A DNA stretch of 64,000 nucleotides from an uncultured Roseibium sp. (GCF_963669205.1 NZ_OY769915.1:346001-410000), one strand, 5' to 3'; positions 52,931-62,233 are shown, counted from the first letter of the stretch. Notes: generated by a model from the sequence alone, not told the origin. Numbers and translations: made by a program.

Positions 52931-52964
52931 ATCTTATATTTTCGAATATATGAATATATAAGAT
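52931..52964. promoter_or_regulatory. 34-bp AT-rich palindrome before the sulfur operon
   Basis: Fourteen of 17 base pairs match about a centre at 52947/52948. The outer arms are ATCTTATAT (52931-52939) and ATATAAGAT (52956-52964), and the centre holds TTCGAATATATGAA. It is 15 bases before the first gene, so it would cover the promoter. Its AT-rich palindrome resembles sites of BigR/SqrR-type ArsR repressors of sulfide stress. The regulator gene is not in the window. Confidence 0.72.
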
Positions 52965-53082
52965 CCACTTCAAGCCCTTTTTGCGCTTGGCACCGGTATC
53001 AGGGGCCGTGAAGGGGAGGTTTGACGCGAAAGGGATATGGTCACGTCCCGGCAAAGCTCCGCAACCCAGGCCGATCTGCGGC

Positions 53083-55134
53083 CTACTTCTTCGGATCGTC
53101 GTCCTTCGTGTCTGTGCTGGTGGTGGCGCTTTTCGTGTCGACCAGACCCAGAACGACCTTGGTGCCGTCCGTGCGGATCTTCAGCGCGGCGCCCGGGACG
53201 AGCAAGGCCGGGTTTTCGGAATCGGGCGGCGAATAGAGATCGGTTCTGGGACCGGAAAACTCGCCCATCGGCCTGAGGATGTTCTCGTGGACCACGCTTC
53301 CGAGGAACAGCGGCTGCAGGCTGCCATCATCGAGAACCTGGTACCGGCTCGGCCAGAGCCGCAGGACCCAGCGCCCGCCTTTCTCCTCGTCCGGATCCTT
53401 GTGAATAAGGACAAGTTCCGGCTGTCTGCCGTTCTGGGTCCTGGGCAGGATCGGCAGCGAATCCGGCGGCGTCTGTCCCTCGACGAAACCGCCCGCGGTT
53501 GTCAGGTTCCATTTCGGCGGGCGCTGCCACCCGTCCTTCTCCGCGATCGCGGCAAATGCATCCAGCGGTCCCGCATACTGGATCACGAGCGGCTCCTCCC
53601 GGTCACCGTTGAGTTCGATGCGCCGGTCCGGAAGTGACCGCCATTTTGCGCCGCGCCACTCCGATGCCGTCAGCATCTCCTTGTGAACCTGTGGCTGATA
53701 GGTCACGAGAGCCTGGTTGAACGACGACCAGATATGCCAGCCGCCAAACGCCGTCAGGGTCGTGACGACAAGGACGGCGAGTGTCGTCCGGCCGATTTTC
53801 TCGTTATGGATCGGGCCGAAAACGAACGCGAAGGCGGACACCATCGCTGTTCCGAACAGGAGGCCGGCCAGCACGTCCGACATCCAGTGCGCGCCGAGAT
53901 AGATCCGCGAAAAGCCGATGGTGATGACGAGGGTTGCGGACACGGTGAAAACCGTTGCCTTGAGCCAGCGGTTCAGATCATGCGCGATCAGGACGGCGCT
54001 GATACCGAAGAGAACCGCAGTCAGCGTGGCGTGACCGCTGGGAAAACTGTAGGCATCTGCGCCGGCATAGAGTTCGATCGGCCGGGAACGGTGCAGGATC
54101 AGCTTGAACAGCGGCACGAACATCGCCGTTCCGGCCATGGCGATAATGAAACCGATGCCCCGCCGCCACGCCTTCCGGACAAACAGATAGGCGGCAACAA
54201 CGACGGTCACCGCCGCGACGACAATGCCGTCTCCGAGCATGGTGAAGAAGACCATGATCTTGTCGCCGGCCGTTGAGCGCACACTGTCGAAGAAATTCAG
54301 GATCGCAAGGTCGGCGCGCACCATAGGTTCGCCCGGCGACACTTCGCCCACGATCCAGAAAAACGCCGGCATGGTGATCAGCAGCAGGATCGCGGACGCA
54401 AGCATGCCTGCCGATCTCGGATGCGCGGGATCGAAATTGCGGGCAATCCACTGCGAAGCCCGGTCCGGCCGTTTCGCGAACCAGGACACGATAACCGCAT
54501 GCGCATTGGGAAAAAGCGGCAGGATGATGAGGATCAGCCAGCGTCCCAACATGACGATGAGGAAGATGATCAGCAGCAGCGCTCCGAGAACGAAGGCAAG
54601 CCGTCCGCTGATCTGACCGATCGCATTGAGTGCGGACCCGGCGATGATGCCGGGGCCCATGTGAGCGATTGTCCAGGCGAAGGCGGATGTGACGTTCACA
54701 ACCGAAAACCGGGTGAAGTTCATGCCTGCCATCCCGGCAATGCCGGGGACCACGGACTTGACGCCGGGCACGAAGCGGCCGAAGAACACGCTCTTGCCGC
54801 CGTGGCGCTCGAAAAACTTCTCGCCGCTGACGATCATGTGCTCGTACTTGTTCAGCGGCCACATGCTCTTGATCCGGTCCTTGAACCGGTAGCCGATCCA
54901 GTAGGAGATGGCATCGCCTGCCGTTGCCCCGAGCGTCGTCCAGATGAACAGGGGCACCGGATCGAGTTTTCCCAGCCCGACCAGCGTTCCGGCACCGACC
55001 AGCACGACCGTCGTCGGCACGAACAGTCCGATGATGAAAAGCGCTTCGCCCATGGCGGCGAGAAAACAGATCAGGCCCGCCAGCCCCGGGTTTTCGGCAA
55101 TGAAGGTCAGAATGGGGTCTATAAAGTCTGTCAC
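53083..55134 (-). CDS. DedA - PAP2 phosphatase - LssY fusion membrane protein
   Basis: The 683-residue protein joins three parts. Residues 1-200 are DedA-like (GEALFIIGLFVPTTVVLVGAGTL, FGRFVPGVKSVVPGIAG). Residues about 240-450 are PAP2-type (KLILHRSRP, YSFPSGHATLTAV, GFSRIYLGAHWMSDVLAG) with the phosphatase motifs in place. The C-terminal 230 residues resemble the LssY C-terminal domain. It probably handles undecaprenyl or lipid phosphates in the membrane. The fusion is known from other proteobacteria. Confidence 0.88.
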   Translation of the reverse strand: MTDFIDPILTFIAENPGLAGLICFLAAMGEALFIIGLFVPTTVVLVGAGTLVGLGKLDPVPLFIWTTLGATAGDAISYWIGYRFKDRIKSMWPLNKYEHMIVSGEKFFERHGGKSVFFGRFVPGVKSVVPGIAGMAGMNFTRFSVVNVTSAFAWTIAHMGPGIIAGSALNAIGQISGRLAFVLGALLLIIFLIVMLGRWLILIILPLFPNAHAVIVSWFAKRPDRASQWIARNFDPAHPRSAGMLASAILLLITMPAFFWIVGEVSPGEPMVRADLAILNFFDSVRSTAGDKIMVFFTMLGDGIVVAAVTVVVAAYLFVRKAWRRGIGFIIAMAGTAMFVPLFKLILHRSRPIELYAGADAYSFPSGHATLTAVLFGISAVLIAHDLNRWLKATVFTVSATLVITIGFSRIYLGAHWMSDVLAGLLFGTAMVSAFAFVFGPIHNEKIGRTTLAVLVVTTLTAFGGWHIWSSFNQALVTYQPQVHKEMLTASEWRGAKWRSLPDRRIELNGDREEPLVIQYAGPLDAFAAIAEKDGWQRPPKWNLTTAGGFVEGQTPPDSLPILPRTQNGRQPELVLIHKDPDEEKGGRWVLRLWPSRYQVLDDGSLQPLFLGSVVHENILRPMGEFSGPRTDLYSPPDSENPALLVPGAALKIRTDGTKVVLGLVDTKSATTSTDTKDDDPKK

Positions 55135-55369
55135 GGACGCCTGTCAGTCTGACTGAAAATCAACATGTCAATGCTCGCATGTCATTCCGTACAAGGTTCC
55201 GCAACGGTATCACCTGCGGACCTGCATACGCAGCCACATATAAGGGCCGCCACTCACAACCAACAGGAAAAATTGTCTTTTCAGGGTTTCGCGCAGTTTG
55301 ATCTGCACCATGGTCTTTTGGTGCCGGCTGGGACAAGATGCACTCAGCACGCTTTTTCAGGAGCCGTCG

Positions 55370-56836
55370 ATGTTCGAATCTGCCCGCCTGCCGCAAAAGA
55401 TGTCCAAGAAGGAATTCAAGAAGCTGGAGCCCGAACTCAGGGAACAGCTTCTTGCAGCTCAACTGCCGATGATCGAAAAGCAGCCCTTTTCGACACTGAT
55501 CCTGGTGGACGGTCTGGATGGCGCCGGCAAGGGCGAGGCGGTGGCCCGGCTGTATGGCTGGATGGATGCCCGTCACCTCGTCTGCAATGCCTATGGAGAG
55601 CCCACCGACGAAGCCCGGCTGCGTCCGCCGCTGTGGCGCTACTGGCGGGACCTTCCCGCGAAGGGTGAAACGGCGATCGTGTTCGGAAGCTGGTATCAGG
55701 CCGTCCTCAGAGACTGGATCTACAAGAAAATCGATGAAAACGCCTTTGAGAAGGCGCTCGTGCGCATTCGCAGGTTCGAGGAGATGCTGTCCAAGGAGGA
55801 CATCCTCATCCTGAAATTCTGGTTCTACCTGCCCAAGGACGTTCAAAAGGAGCGTCTGAAGACCATCGAGAAGAAAAACAGCGCGCGCCACGTGCTCGCG
55901 GACTGGGCGGCGCTCAAGCATCACAAGAAGGCAAGCGAGGCCGGCGAAAAGATCGTGCTGGAAACCAGCAAGGGATATGCGCCCTGGTTTGTCATCCCGT
56001 CCCAGGATGCCGAGTATCGCGATGCCGCCCTGGCTCAGACGGTCGCCCGCAACATGAGCCTGAAGCTGGAGGACGGCGAGCCCGAGTCCATCGCGGCCCC
56101 GCCGGTTGTCGGCGGTATCCGGAAGGAATCCGCCGTCGACAACATCGATCTCACGGCGTCGCTCGAAAAACCCGAATACGAAGAAAAGCGCCGGGAGTAT
56201 CAGGGCCGGCTGTCGGAGCTTTCCGATCGCAAGTCAATGTCGAAGACCGGCGTTGTTCTGGTGTTCCAGGGCAATGATGCCGCGGGCAAGGGCGGCGCGA
56301 TCCGCCGCGTGATCCGGCCGCTTGACCCGCGCATTTACAAGGTGCACCCGATTTCCGCCCCGTCGGACGAGGAAAAGGCGCGGCCCTATCTCTGGCGGTT
56401 CTGGCGGCGCGTACCGCGCAAGGGGCATTTCGCCTTCTTTGACAGGTCCTGGTACGAACGGGTCCTGGTCGAAAGGGTCGAGGGGTTTGCCGGGCACGAC
56501 GATTGGCTCCGCGCCTATAACGAAATCAACGAGTTCGAGCAGGAACTCACCGATTTCGGCTACATCATCTGCAAGTGCTGGCTTGCGATCTCGGAAGACG
56601 AGCAGCTCAGGCGCTTCAAGGCCAGGGAAGACACGGCTTACAAGCAGCACAAGATCACCGACGAGGACTGGCGCAACCGGCTGAAATGGGATCAGTATGC
56701 GATTGCCGCCGGTGACATGGTCGACCGGACGTCGACCCATTATGCGCCCTGGACGCTGGTCTCCTCGGAAAACAAGCGGCACGCGCGCATCGAGGTTCTG
56801 AAAACGATCTGCGAACGCCTGGAAGAGAAGCTCTAG
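55370..56836 (+). CDS. pap: Polyphosphate:AMP phosphotransferase (tandem PPK2)
   Basis: The 488-residue protein has two PPK2 domains: the first with VDGLDGAGKGEAVARLYGWMDAR (residues about 45-67), the second with FQGNDAAGKGGAIRRVIRPLDPRIYKV (about 300-326). Later both contain WYQAVL/WYERVLVERV-type lid motifs. This tandem arrangement is typical of enzymes that make ADP from AMP and polyphosphate. ATG 55370 has AGGAG 7 bases upstream. Its TAG stop lies in the CTAG that borders the MITE. Confidence 0.92.
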   Translation: MFESARLPQKMSKKEFKKLEPELREQLLAAQLPMIEKQPFSTLILVDGLDGAGKGEAVARLYGWMDARHLVCNAYGEPTDEARLRPPLWRYWRDLPAKGETAIVFGSWYQAVLRDWIYKKIDENAFEKALVRIRRFEEMLSKEDILILKFWFYLPKDVQKERLKTIEKKNSARHVLADWAALKHHKKASEAGEKIVLETSKGYAPWFVIPSQDAEYRDAALAQTVARNMSLKLEDGEPESIAAPPVVGGIRKESAVDNIDLTASLEKPEYEEKRREYQGRLSELSDRKSMSKTGVVLVFQGNDAAGKGGAIRRVIRPLDPRIYKVHPISAPSDEEKARPYLWRFWRRVPRKGHFAFFDRSWYERVLVERVEGFAGHDDWLRAYNEINEFEQELTDFGYIICKCWLAISEDEQLRRFKAREDTAYKQHKITDEDWRNRLKWDQYAIAAGDMVDRTSTHYAPWTLVSSENKRHARIEVLKTICERLEEKL

Positions 56837-57102
56837 GGTGCGGACTCATAAATGAGGCCGAAAGGGTTTGAGGCGGATTGCTTCTCCTCAAGGAGCGGAA
56901 GCGCAGGAAATGTGTTTCATTTTCAAGCCTTTCGCAACGCCGGGGAGGCGCAATCCGGTCAAATCCAAAGGACATGGAAATGGCTTCACCCCGTGTCGTC
57001 AGAGTGCTTGACCGGGCAGGAAGCCCGCTCCGCACACTCTTCCTAACGGGATTTCGCCATTTCACATGCCATTTCAGTCTCATTTATGAGTCCGTACCCT
57101 AG
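56833..57102. mobile_element. 262-bp MITE with CTAG target duplication
   Basis: The element spans 56837-57098 between duplicated CTAG sites (56833-56836 and 57099-57102). Its 20-bp terminal inverted repeats are GGTGCGGACTCATAAATGAG (left) and GGTACGGACTCATAAATGAG (right, reverse), one mismatch. No transposase is inside. A four-base YTAR target fits the IS5 family. Both neighbouring genes end with the TAG of the CTAG. Confidence 0.85.
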
Positions 57103-58277
57103 AGCGCACCGGCAAGATAGTCGATTGCGGCCTGAACACCGCCCTTTCCATGGGGAATGCCAAGTCGCTCGAAGCCGAGTTCGATGGCCGACAATGTCCC
57201 CAGAAGCATGACCGCGTTCACATGACCCATATGGGCAATGCGCACGCCTTTTCCGGAAAGGTCCCCGATCGTTCCGCCGATCGTGACGCCGCAGACGGTT
57301 TTCGTGAAGTCGCGAAGCGCGTCAGCGTGCCCGTTCTCCAGCCGGACGACGGTGACGCTGTTGGAACGGGCGTGCGGTTCGCTGATATTGAAATTCACCG
57401 CGCCCGCCTCGGACCAGCGCGCGACAGCCCTGCGGGTTGCTTCACCCAGAAGGGCGTGGCGGTGCCAGGCTTTCTCAAGCCCCTCCTCGAAGATCAGCTC
57501 CGCCGCCTTCTGAAAGGCGTAGAGCAGATGTTCCGGCGGCGTACCGCAATATTTCTGATAGTGCTCCGGTCCCTGCCGGAAGGTCCAGTCGGTGTAGTTG
57601 GTCCTGAGATCCGCCGTTTCATGGGCCTTGTCCGCCTTCGGGCCGGCGGCGACGAAGGAAAGGCCCGGCGGGCACATGAGACCCTTTTGCGAGCCGGTCA
57701 GGGCCACGTCCACACCCCAGGCATCCATTTCGAAAGGCATGCAGCCGAGGGATGCGATTGTATCGACCATGAACAGGGCCGGATGTCCCGCCGCGTCAAT
57801 GGCTTGCCTGAGGGCCGCGATGTCATTCCAGACACCGGACGCCGTGTCGACCTGAACCACCAGGATCGCCGCAATTTCATGGGTCGTGTCCCGCCGGAGC
57901 CGGTCTTCCAGTTTTCCCGGATCGACGCTTCGGTCCCAGGATCCTTCCAGGACTTCGGCCTGAAGCCCTGTAATTTCCGCAGCCTCGCCCCAGCCAAGGG
58001 CGAATCTTCCCGATTCCAGAACGAGGATCTTGTCGCCCCGCTTCAGGGTGTTGCAAAGCGCGGCATCCCAAGCCCCGTGGCCGTTGGCTGCGTAGATGTA
58101 GGTCCTGCCCTCGGTGCGGAACAGGCGTTTCAGGCTATGCAGGCAAAAATCGGTCGTTTCGAGCAGTGGGCCTTCGTAAATGTCGACGGCCGGCCGGTGC
58201 ATTGCCCTGAGCACTTCCTCCGGTACGTTTGTAGGTCCGGGAATCATCAGAAATTCTTTGCCGTGGCGAAGTGGCAT
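57099..58277 (-). CDS. Class V aminotransferase (serine/alanine-glyoxylate aminotransferase-like)
   Basis: The 392-residue PLP enzyme matches alanine- or serine-glyoxylate aminotransferases. It has MIPGPTNVPEEVLRAMHRPAVDIY at the start, TASGVWNDI, and VALTGSQKGLMCPPGLSFVA with the PLP lysine K198. ATG 58277 is chosen since AAGGAA lies 5 bases upstream; the frame extends 48 codons further without an RBS. The stop TAG lies in the right CTAG of the MITE. It probably works in glyoxylate and glycine metabolism. Confidence 0.9.
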   Translation of the reverse strand: MPLRHGKEFLMIPGPTNVPEEVLRAMHRPAVDIYEGPLLETTDFCLHSLKRLFRTEGRTYIYAANGHGAWDAALCNTLKRGDKILVLESGRFALGWGEAAEITGLQAEVLEGSWDRSVDPGKLEDRLRRDTTHEIAAILVVQVDTASGVWNDIAALRQAIDAAGHPALFMVDTIASLGCMPFEMDAWGVDVALTGSQKGLMCPPGLSFVAAGPKADKAHETADLRTNYTDWTFRQGPEHYQKYCGTPPEHLLYAFQKAAELIFEEGLEKAWHRHALLGEATRRAVARWSEAGAVNFNISEPHARSNSVTVVRLENGHADALRDFTKTVCGVTIGGTIGDLSGKGVRIAHMGHVNAVMLLGTLSAIELGFERLGIPHGKGGVQAAIDYLAGAL

Positions 58278-58665
58278 TCGGTTTCCTTTTGCGAAATACG
58301 GGTTCTTGCCGGAACAGGCCGCCGTGTCGAAACCCGATGGAAGGGCAACTGACAGAAAATTGCCCGCTCCTTCGCAAAGGTCAAGGGAGCCTGCCAAGAT
58401 CGTGAAGGCGACGTGCAGCATCCCGGAGGGCAGCCGTTGCCTGATTGGCGCAGCGGGGGCAGGAAGCGCCGCCGAAGTGCATCAAAACGACATCAGCTAG
58501 GGTTATGTTAACGCCGGTTGATGTAATGATTTTGCGTGCTGTCTCGCTGGATTCGCGTTTTCCTGCAAGACAGATGTCATGAAGTCGCAAAGAAAATGTC
58601 TTGTTTCCGCTAGGTAAATTATTCAGTTTGGCGGTAACCTGGTGTCGTCGGTTAGGCGTTGCAGC
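58278..58665. other. 388-bp divergent intergenic stretch
   Basis: No supported gene is present between the aminotransferase and the N-formylglutamate amidohydrolase-like gene. A minus-strand CxxC-containing fragment (58381-58500) has no clear start. No operator was recognised. Confidence 0.45.
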
Positions 58666-59724
58666 ATGATTTTGGTTGAAGAAGGACAGAGCCCGCTGAT
58701 CCTGTGCCTGCCTCACAGCGGCACGGACGTCCCGAAACCTGTGTCTTCCAGGTTCAATGCGACCGGGCGCCTGCAGGCCGATCTGTCGTGGCGGCTGGAG
58801 CAGCTTTTCGGCTTCGGAACGGATCTGGGTCTGACAGTGCTGCGGTCGTCGATTTCGCGGTATGTTGTCGACGTTGACAAGGATCCGGCAACGCCTCTCT
58901 CGGCTTCTGCCGACCCTCTGGCCGCTCTGTGTCCGGTCACCACCCTTGACGGAAAACGGATTTATCACGACGGGGAAGAACCGGGACCGACCGAAATCGA
59001 ACAGCGGCTTCTGCTGTTTCATTCCCCCTTCCACAAGATGCTGCGGCAGCAGATTGACCGGCTGATGCGCAGGCACGGGGCCGTCGTGCTTGTCGACTGC
59101 CAGTCGATGCGCTCGCATATCAAGGGTGTCACGGGCAAGGGCTTGCCCGAATTGAGCATCGGCACCGCCGATGGCGCTTCGTGCAATCCCGATCTGCGAA
59201 ACCTGTTCGTTGGAACGCTGAGCGGGCTGAAAGGTCTTGATCTCGGTGTCGACGATCAGACCAGGGGTGGCTTCATCGTCGGTTCCTTCGGCAGGCCGGA
59301 ACGCGGTGTGCATGGGCTGACGCTGCTCATCGCCCAACGCGCCTATCTGCGTCATGAATCGCCGCCGTTCGAGCCGGACAAGGCGCACATCGCGCGCCTG
59401 CAGAAGGTGTTGTCGGAGTGCTTTTCCAGTCTGATCGACTGGACGGAAGATGCAGGGCGCGAACGCAAGCGCACGTCGGCAGACGTGCGGCCCGCCGATG
59501 TGCCGCACCAGGACGCCCCGGCGCCGGATGACCCCGGCGAAGACGGCAACACCGTTACGCAAGCCGGCAATGATGCTGTTGCGGAGGAAGAAGACGAGGT
59601 GTCTGCCGAAGCGCCGAACACGGAAGCGGACCAAGACGATGAGGTGTCCGGCTCTGAGCCGGTGGTCAAGCAGGAAGCTGCGTCCGACAACAATCCGACG
59701 GTTCCCCTGCTCGTCGCCGAATGA
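58666..59724 (+). CDS. N-formylglutamate amidohydrolase-like protein with acidic tail
   Basis: The 352-residue protein is of the FGase family: SPLILCLPHSGTDVP (residues about 8-22), DLSWRLEQLFG, RSSISRYVVDVDKDP, VDCQSMRS, and GTADGASCNPDL. The family hydrolyses N-formylglutamate in histidine breakdown, or related amides. From about residue 265 the tail becomes acidic and low in complexity (EEEDEVSAEAP, DQDDEVSG), which is not normal for the family. ATG 58666 is preferred over GTG 58642. No other hut gene is close. Confidence 0.85.
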   Translation: MILVEEGQSPLILCLPHSGTDVPKPVSSRFNATGRLQADLSWRLEQLFGFGTDLGLTVLRSSISRYVVDVDKDPATPLSASADPLAALCPVTTLDGKRIYHDGEEPGPTEIEQRLLLFHSPFHKMLRQQIDRLMRRHGAVVLVDCQSMRSHIKGVTGKGLPELSIGTADGASCNPDLRNLFVGTLSGLKGLDLGVDDQTRGGFIVGSFGRPERGVHGLTLLIAQRAYLRHESPPFEPDKAHIARLQKVLSECFSSLIDWTEDAGRERKRTSADVRPADVPHQDAPAPDDPGEDGNTVTQAGNDAVAEEEDEVSAEAPNTEADQDDEVSGSEPVVKQEAASDNNPTVPLLVAE

Positions 59725-59844
59725 GGCGCATGGTTCCGCTGGGACCAAAGCCGCAACCTGACAAACAGGGAACACCACGGCCGGCCAATCGGACATCATC
59801 CGTTCACTGCCCGTGTATCTGAATAGTCTTGGCGCGCAGCCAAA

Positions 59845-59863
59845 GCGCGGGGTGAACCCGCGC
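59845..59863. terminator. Hairpin between convergent genes
   Basis: A 7-bp stem GCGCGGG / CCCGCGC with a five-base loop lies between the convergent N-formylglutamate amidohydrolase-like and glutaryl-CoA dehydrogenase genes. There is no T run, so it may only slow transcription from both sides. Confidence 0.4.
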
Positions 59864-59880
59864 CGTGCTTCCCAGTTCGA

Positions 59881-61098
59881 TCAGAAGAAGGCCTGGAGAC
59901 CGGTCTGTGCACGTCCGAGGATCAGCGCATGGATGTCGTGCGTGCCCTCGTAGGTGTTGACGGTCTCAAGGTTCTGGCTGTGGCGCATGACATGGTATTC
60001 TTCCTGGATGCCGTTGCCGCCATGCATGTCCCGCGCCTGACGCGCGATATCGAGCGCCTTGCCGCAATTGTTGCGTTTGATGATCGAGATCATCTCCGGC
60101 GACACCTGCCCGGCATCGAACAGCTGGCCGACCCGCAGGGCCGCCTGCAGTCCCAGTGCGATTTCCGTCTGCATGTCGGCCAGTTTTTTCTGGAACAGCT
60201 GGGTCTGCGCCAGTGGCCGTCCGAACTGTTCGCGCTCCAGCCCGTACTGGCGTGACCGCATCCAGCAGTCTTCCGCTGCGCCCATGGTTCCCCAGGCAAT
60301 GCCGTAGCGGGCGCGGTTGAGGCAGCCGAACGGCCCCTTGAGGCCCGACACGTTCGGCAATAGAGCATCTTCGCCGACTTCGACGTCGTCCATGACGATT
60401 TCGCCGGTGATCGATGCGCGCAGCGAGAGCTTGCCGCCGACCTTCGGCGCGCTCAGGCCTTTCATGCCCTTGTCCAGCACGAAGCCCCGGATGGCGCCGT
60501 CATGGGCCTCGGACTTGGCCCAGACCACGAAGACATCCGCGATCGGCGCATTCGAGATCCACATCTTGCTGCCGGTGAGCCGGTAGCCGCCGTCGGTCTT
60601 GATCGCGCGGGTGCGCATGCCCGCCGGATCGGAGCCTGCATCGGGTTCGGTGAGGCCGAAACAGCCGACAAATTCACCGCTGGCCAGTTTCGGCAGATAC
60701 TTCTGCCGCTGCTCTTCCGAGCCATAGGCGTAAATCGGATACATGACGAGGGAGGACTGCACGCTCATCATGGAGCGGTAACCGGAATCGACCCGTTCGA
60801 TCTCGCGGGCGACCACGCCGTACGAAACATAGGATGCGCCTGCGCAGCCGTAGTCTTCCGGCAGGGTGACGCCGAGCAGCCCGAGTTCACCCATTTCGTT
60901 GAAGATCGCCCGGTCGGTCGTCTCTTCGCGATAGGCATCGATCACGCGCGGCAGCAGCTTTTCCTGGGCGTAGGCGCGGGCCGTGTCCTGGATGAGCTGC
61001 TCGTCCTCCTGCAGCTGGTCGCGCAGATGAAAGGGGTCCTGCCAGTCGAAGGCTCCGCCCCCGGATGGGCTGGATTTGATCTGTACGGGTGCATTCAT
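59881..61098 (-). CDS. gcdH: Glutaryl-CoA dehydrogenase
   Basis: The 405-residue acyl-CoA dehydrogenase converts glutaryl-CoA to crotonyl-CoA in lysine and tryptophan breakdown. The signature is TYEGTHDIHALILGRAQTG at the C-terminus, with catalytic base E384. GCFGLTEPDAGSD and RSMMSVQSSLVMYPIY are also typical. ATG 61098 has AGGAGA 6 bases upstream. It is divergent from a LysR regulator, the usual neighbour of gcdH. Confidence 0.93.
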   Translation of the reverse strand: MNAPVQIKSSPSGGGAFDWQDPFHLRDQLQEDEQLIQDTARAYAQEKLLPRVIDAYREETTDRAIFNEMGELGLLGVTLPEDYGCAGASYVSYGVVAREIERVDSGYRSMMSVQSSLVMYPIYAYGSEEQRQKYLPKLASGEFVGCFGLTEPDAGSDPAGMRTRAIKTDGGYRLTGSKMWISNAPIADVFVVWAKSEAHDGAIRGFVLDKGMKGLSAPKVGGKLSLRASITGEIVMDDVEVGEDALLPNVSGLKGPFGCLNRARYGIAWGTMGAAEDCWMRSRQYGLEREQFGRPLAQTQLFQKKLADMQTEIALGLQAALRVGQLFDAGQVSPEMISIIKRNNCGKALDIARQARDMHGGNGIQEEYHVMRHSQNLETVNTYEGTHDIHALILGRAQTGLQAFF

Positions 61099-61227
61099 GG
61101 ATCTTCTCCTGTGCCGGATGCCGGCAATCGTAACGATGGCTGCGCGCGGTCGTGCAAATCGCGACACGACCCGAGATCATTCTGATTTTGCCAGTGTGTC
61201 CTGTTTTACGTTTGCGTTAAAGCGAAA

Positions 61228-61265
61228 CCTGGTTCAACATTCATGACAAAATGGAATGAACCAGG
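61228..61265. promoter_or_regulatory. Inverted repeat in the gcdH-lysR region
   Basis: CCTGGTTCA (61228-61236) and TGAACCAGG (61257-61265) are perfect inverted repeats with 20 bases between them, and they end 7 bases before the lysR ATG. It is a likely autoregulatory site for the LysR protein. Confidence 0.6.
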
Positions 61266-61272
61266 ATTTTGA

Positions 61273-62196
61273 ATGAGACGCGCCTTTATTCCGTCTGCCG
61301 ACACGCTGATCGCCTTTGAATGTGCGGCCCGCCATTTGAGCTTCACGCGCGCGGCCGAGGAACTGCACCTGACGCAAGGTGCGATCTCAAAGCAGGTCCG
61401 GCACCTGGAAACCCGGCTGGGGGTGGAGCTTTTCAGGAGGGTGCGCCAGCGCATCGTCCTGACCGATGCCGGGCGCATCTACCTTCACGACATTCGCGGT
61501 GCCCTGGAGCAGATGACATCCGCGACGCGGCAGGTGATGTCCTATGCGGGCAGCGCGGATGTCCTCAATCTTGCGGTTTTGCCGACATTCGGAACGCGCT
61601 GGCTGGCGCCGCGCCTGGCGGAATTCGGCCGAAAATATCCCGATGCGGGCCTCAATCTGAGTGTCCGTCTGCAACCGTTCGATTTCGATGAGGAACCGTT
61701 CGACGGGGCCATCCATCACGGTGATCCGGTCTGGGCGGGCGCAATCGCGGAACGGCTCTTTGCCGAGGAAGTCATTCCGGTGTCCTCGCGCGCTTTCAAG
61801 GAGCGGCATGACATCCGCTCACCGCAGGACCTGGCCCGTGTCCCCCGTCTGCAGCTGGCGACACGGCCGCTGGCATGGCGGCAATGGTTCGATCTCGCCG
61901 GGGTCGAAACCGATACCGCCTTTCAGGGAGCGCGTTTCGAACAATTCGTCATGATCTCGGAAGCGGCGATACATCATGCCGGGGCAGCCCTGATGCCGAA
62001 ACTGTTCATCGAGGATGAACTGGCATCCGGCCGCCTCGTGCGCCTGTTCGATCTTTCGCTTGATCAGCAGACCGCTTACTACTTCGTTTATCCCGAGGGC
62101 CGGACCATGCGACCCGTCGTATCCGCCTTCCGGAAGTGGTTGACGGAAGAAGCCGAAACCGCTCGGGTAAGACGGGAGACAATGCTACCCGAATGA
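61273..62196 (+). CDS. LysR-family regulator, probable gcdH activator
   Basis: The 307-residue protein has the N-terminal helix-turn-helix (LIAFECAARHLSFTRAAEELHLTQGAISKQVRHLETRLGVELFRR) and a GcvA-like effector domain. It is divergent from gcdH, a pair known from many proteobacteria in which glutarate or its CoA derivative acts as inducer. The ATG at 61273 is behind a 38-bp inverted repeat. Which effector binds is inferred. Confidence 0.92.
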   Translation: MRRAFIPSADTLIAFECAARHLSFTRAAEELHLTQGAISKQVRHLETRLGVELFRRVRQRIVLTDAGRIYLHDIRGALEQMTSATRQVMSYAGSADVLNLAVLPTFGTRWLAPRLAEFGRKYPDAGLNLSVRLQPFDFDEEPFDGAIHHGDPVWAGAIAERLFAEEVIPVSSRAFKERHDIRSPQDLARVPRLQLATRPLAWRQWFDLAGVETDTAFQGARFEQFVMISEAAIHHAGAALMPKLFIEDELASGRLVRLFDLSLDQQTAYYFVYPEGRTMRPVVSAFRKWLTEEAETARVRRETMLPE

Positions 62197-62233
62197 GCTG
62201 TGGCTCGACGAGGCGCGATGTGACTGGAGCGTT

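Noticed and set aside
55155..55200. Possible Pho box before the polyphosphate enzyme
   Set aside because: Two ATGTCA repeats are 14 bases apart, while Pho boxes have an 11-base period.
58381..59799. Minus-strand frame of about 470 codons
   Set aside because: It is antisense to the N-formylglutamate amidohydrolase-like gene. Its end (HFGGASCPRCANQATAALRD) looks protein-like but has no clear start or known domain.
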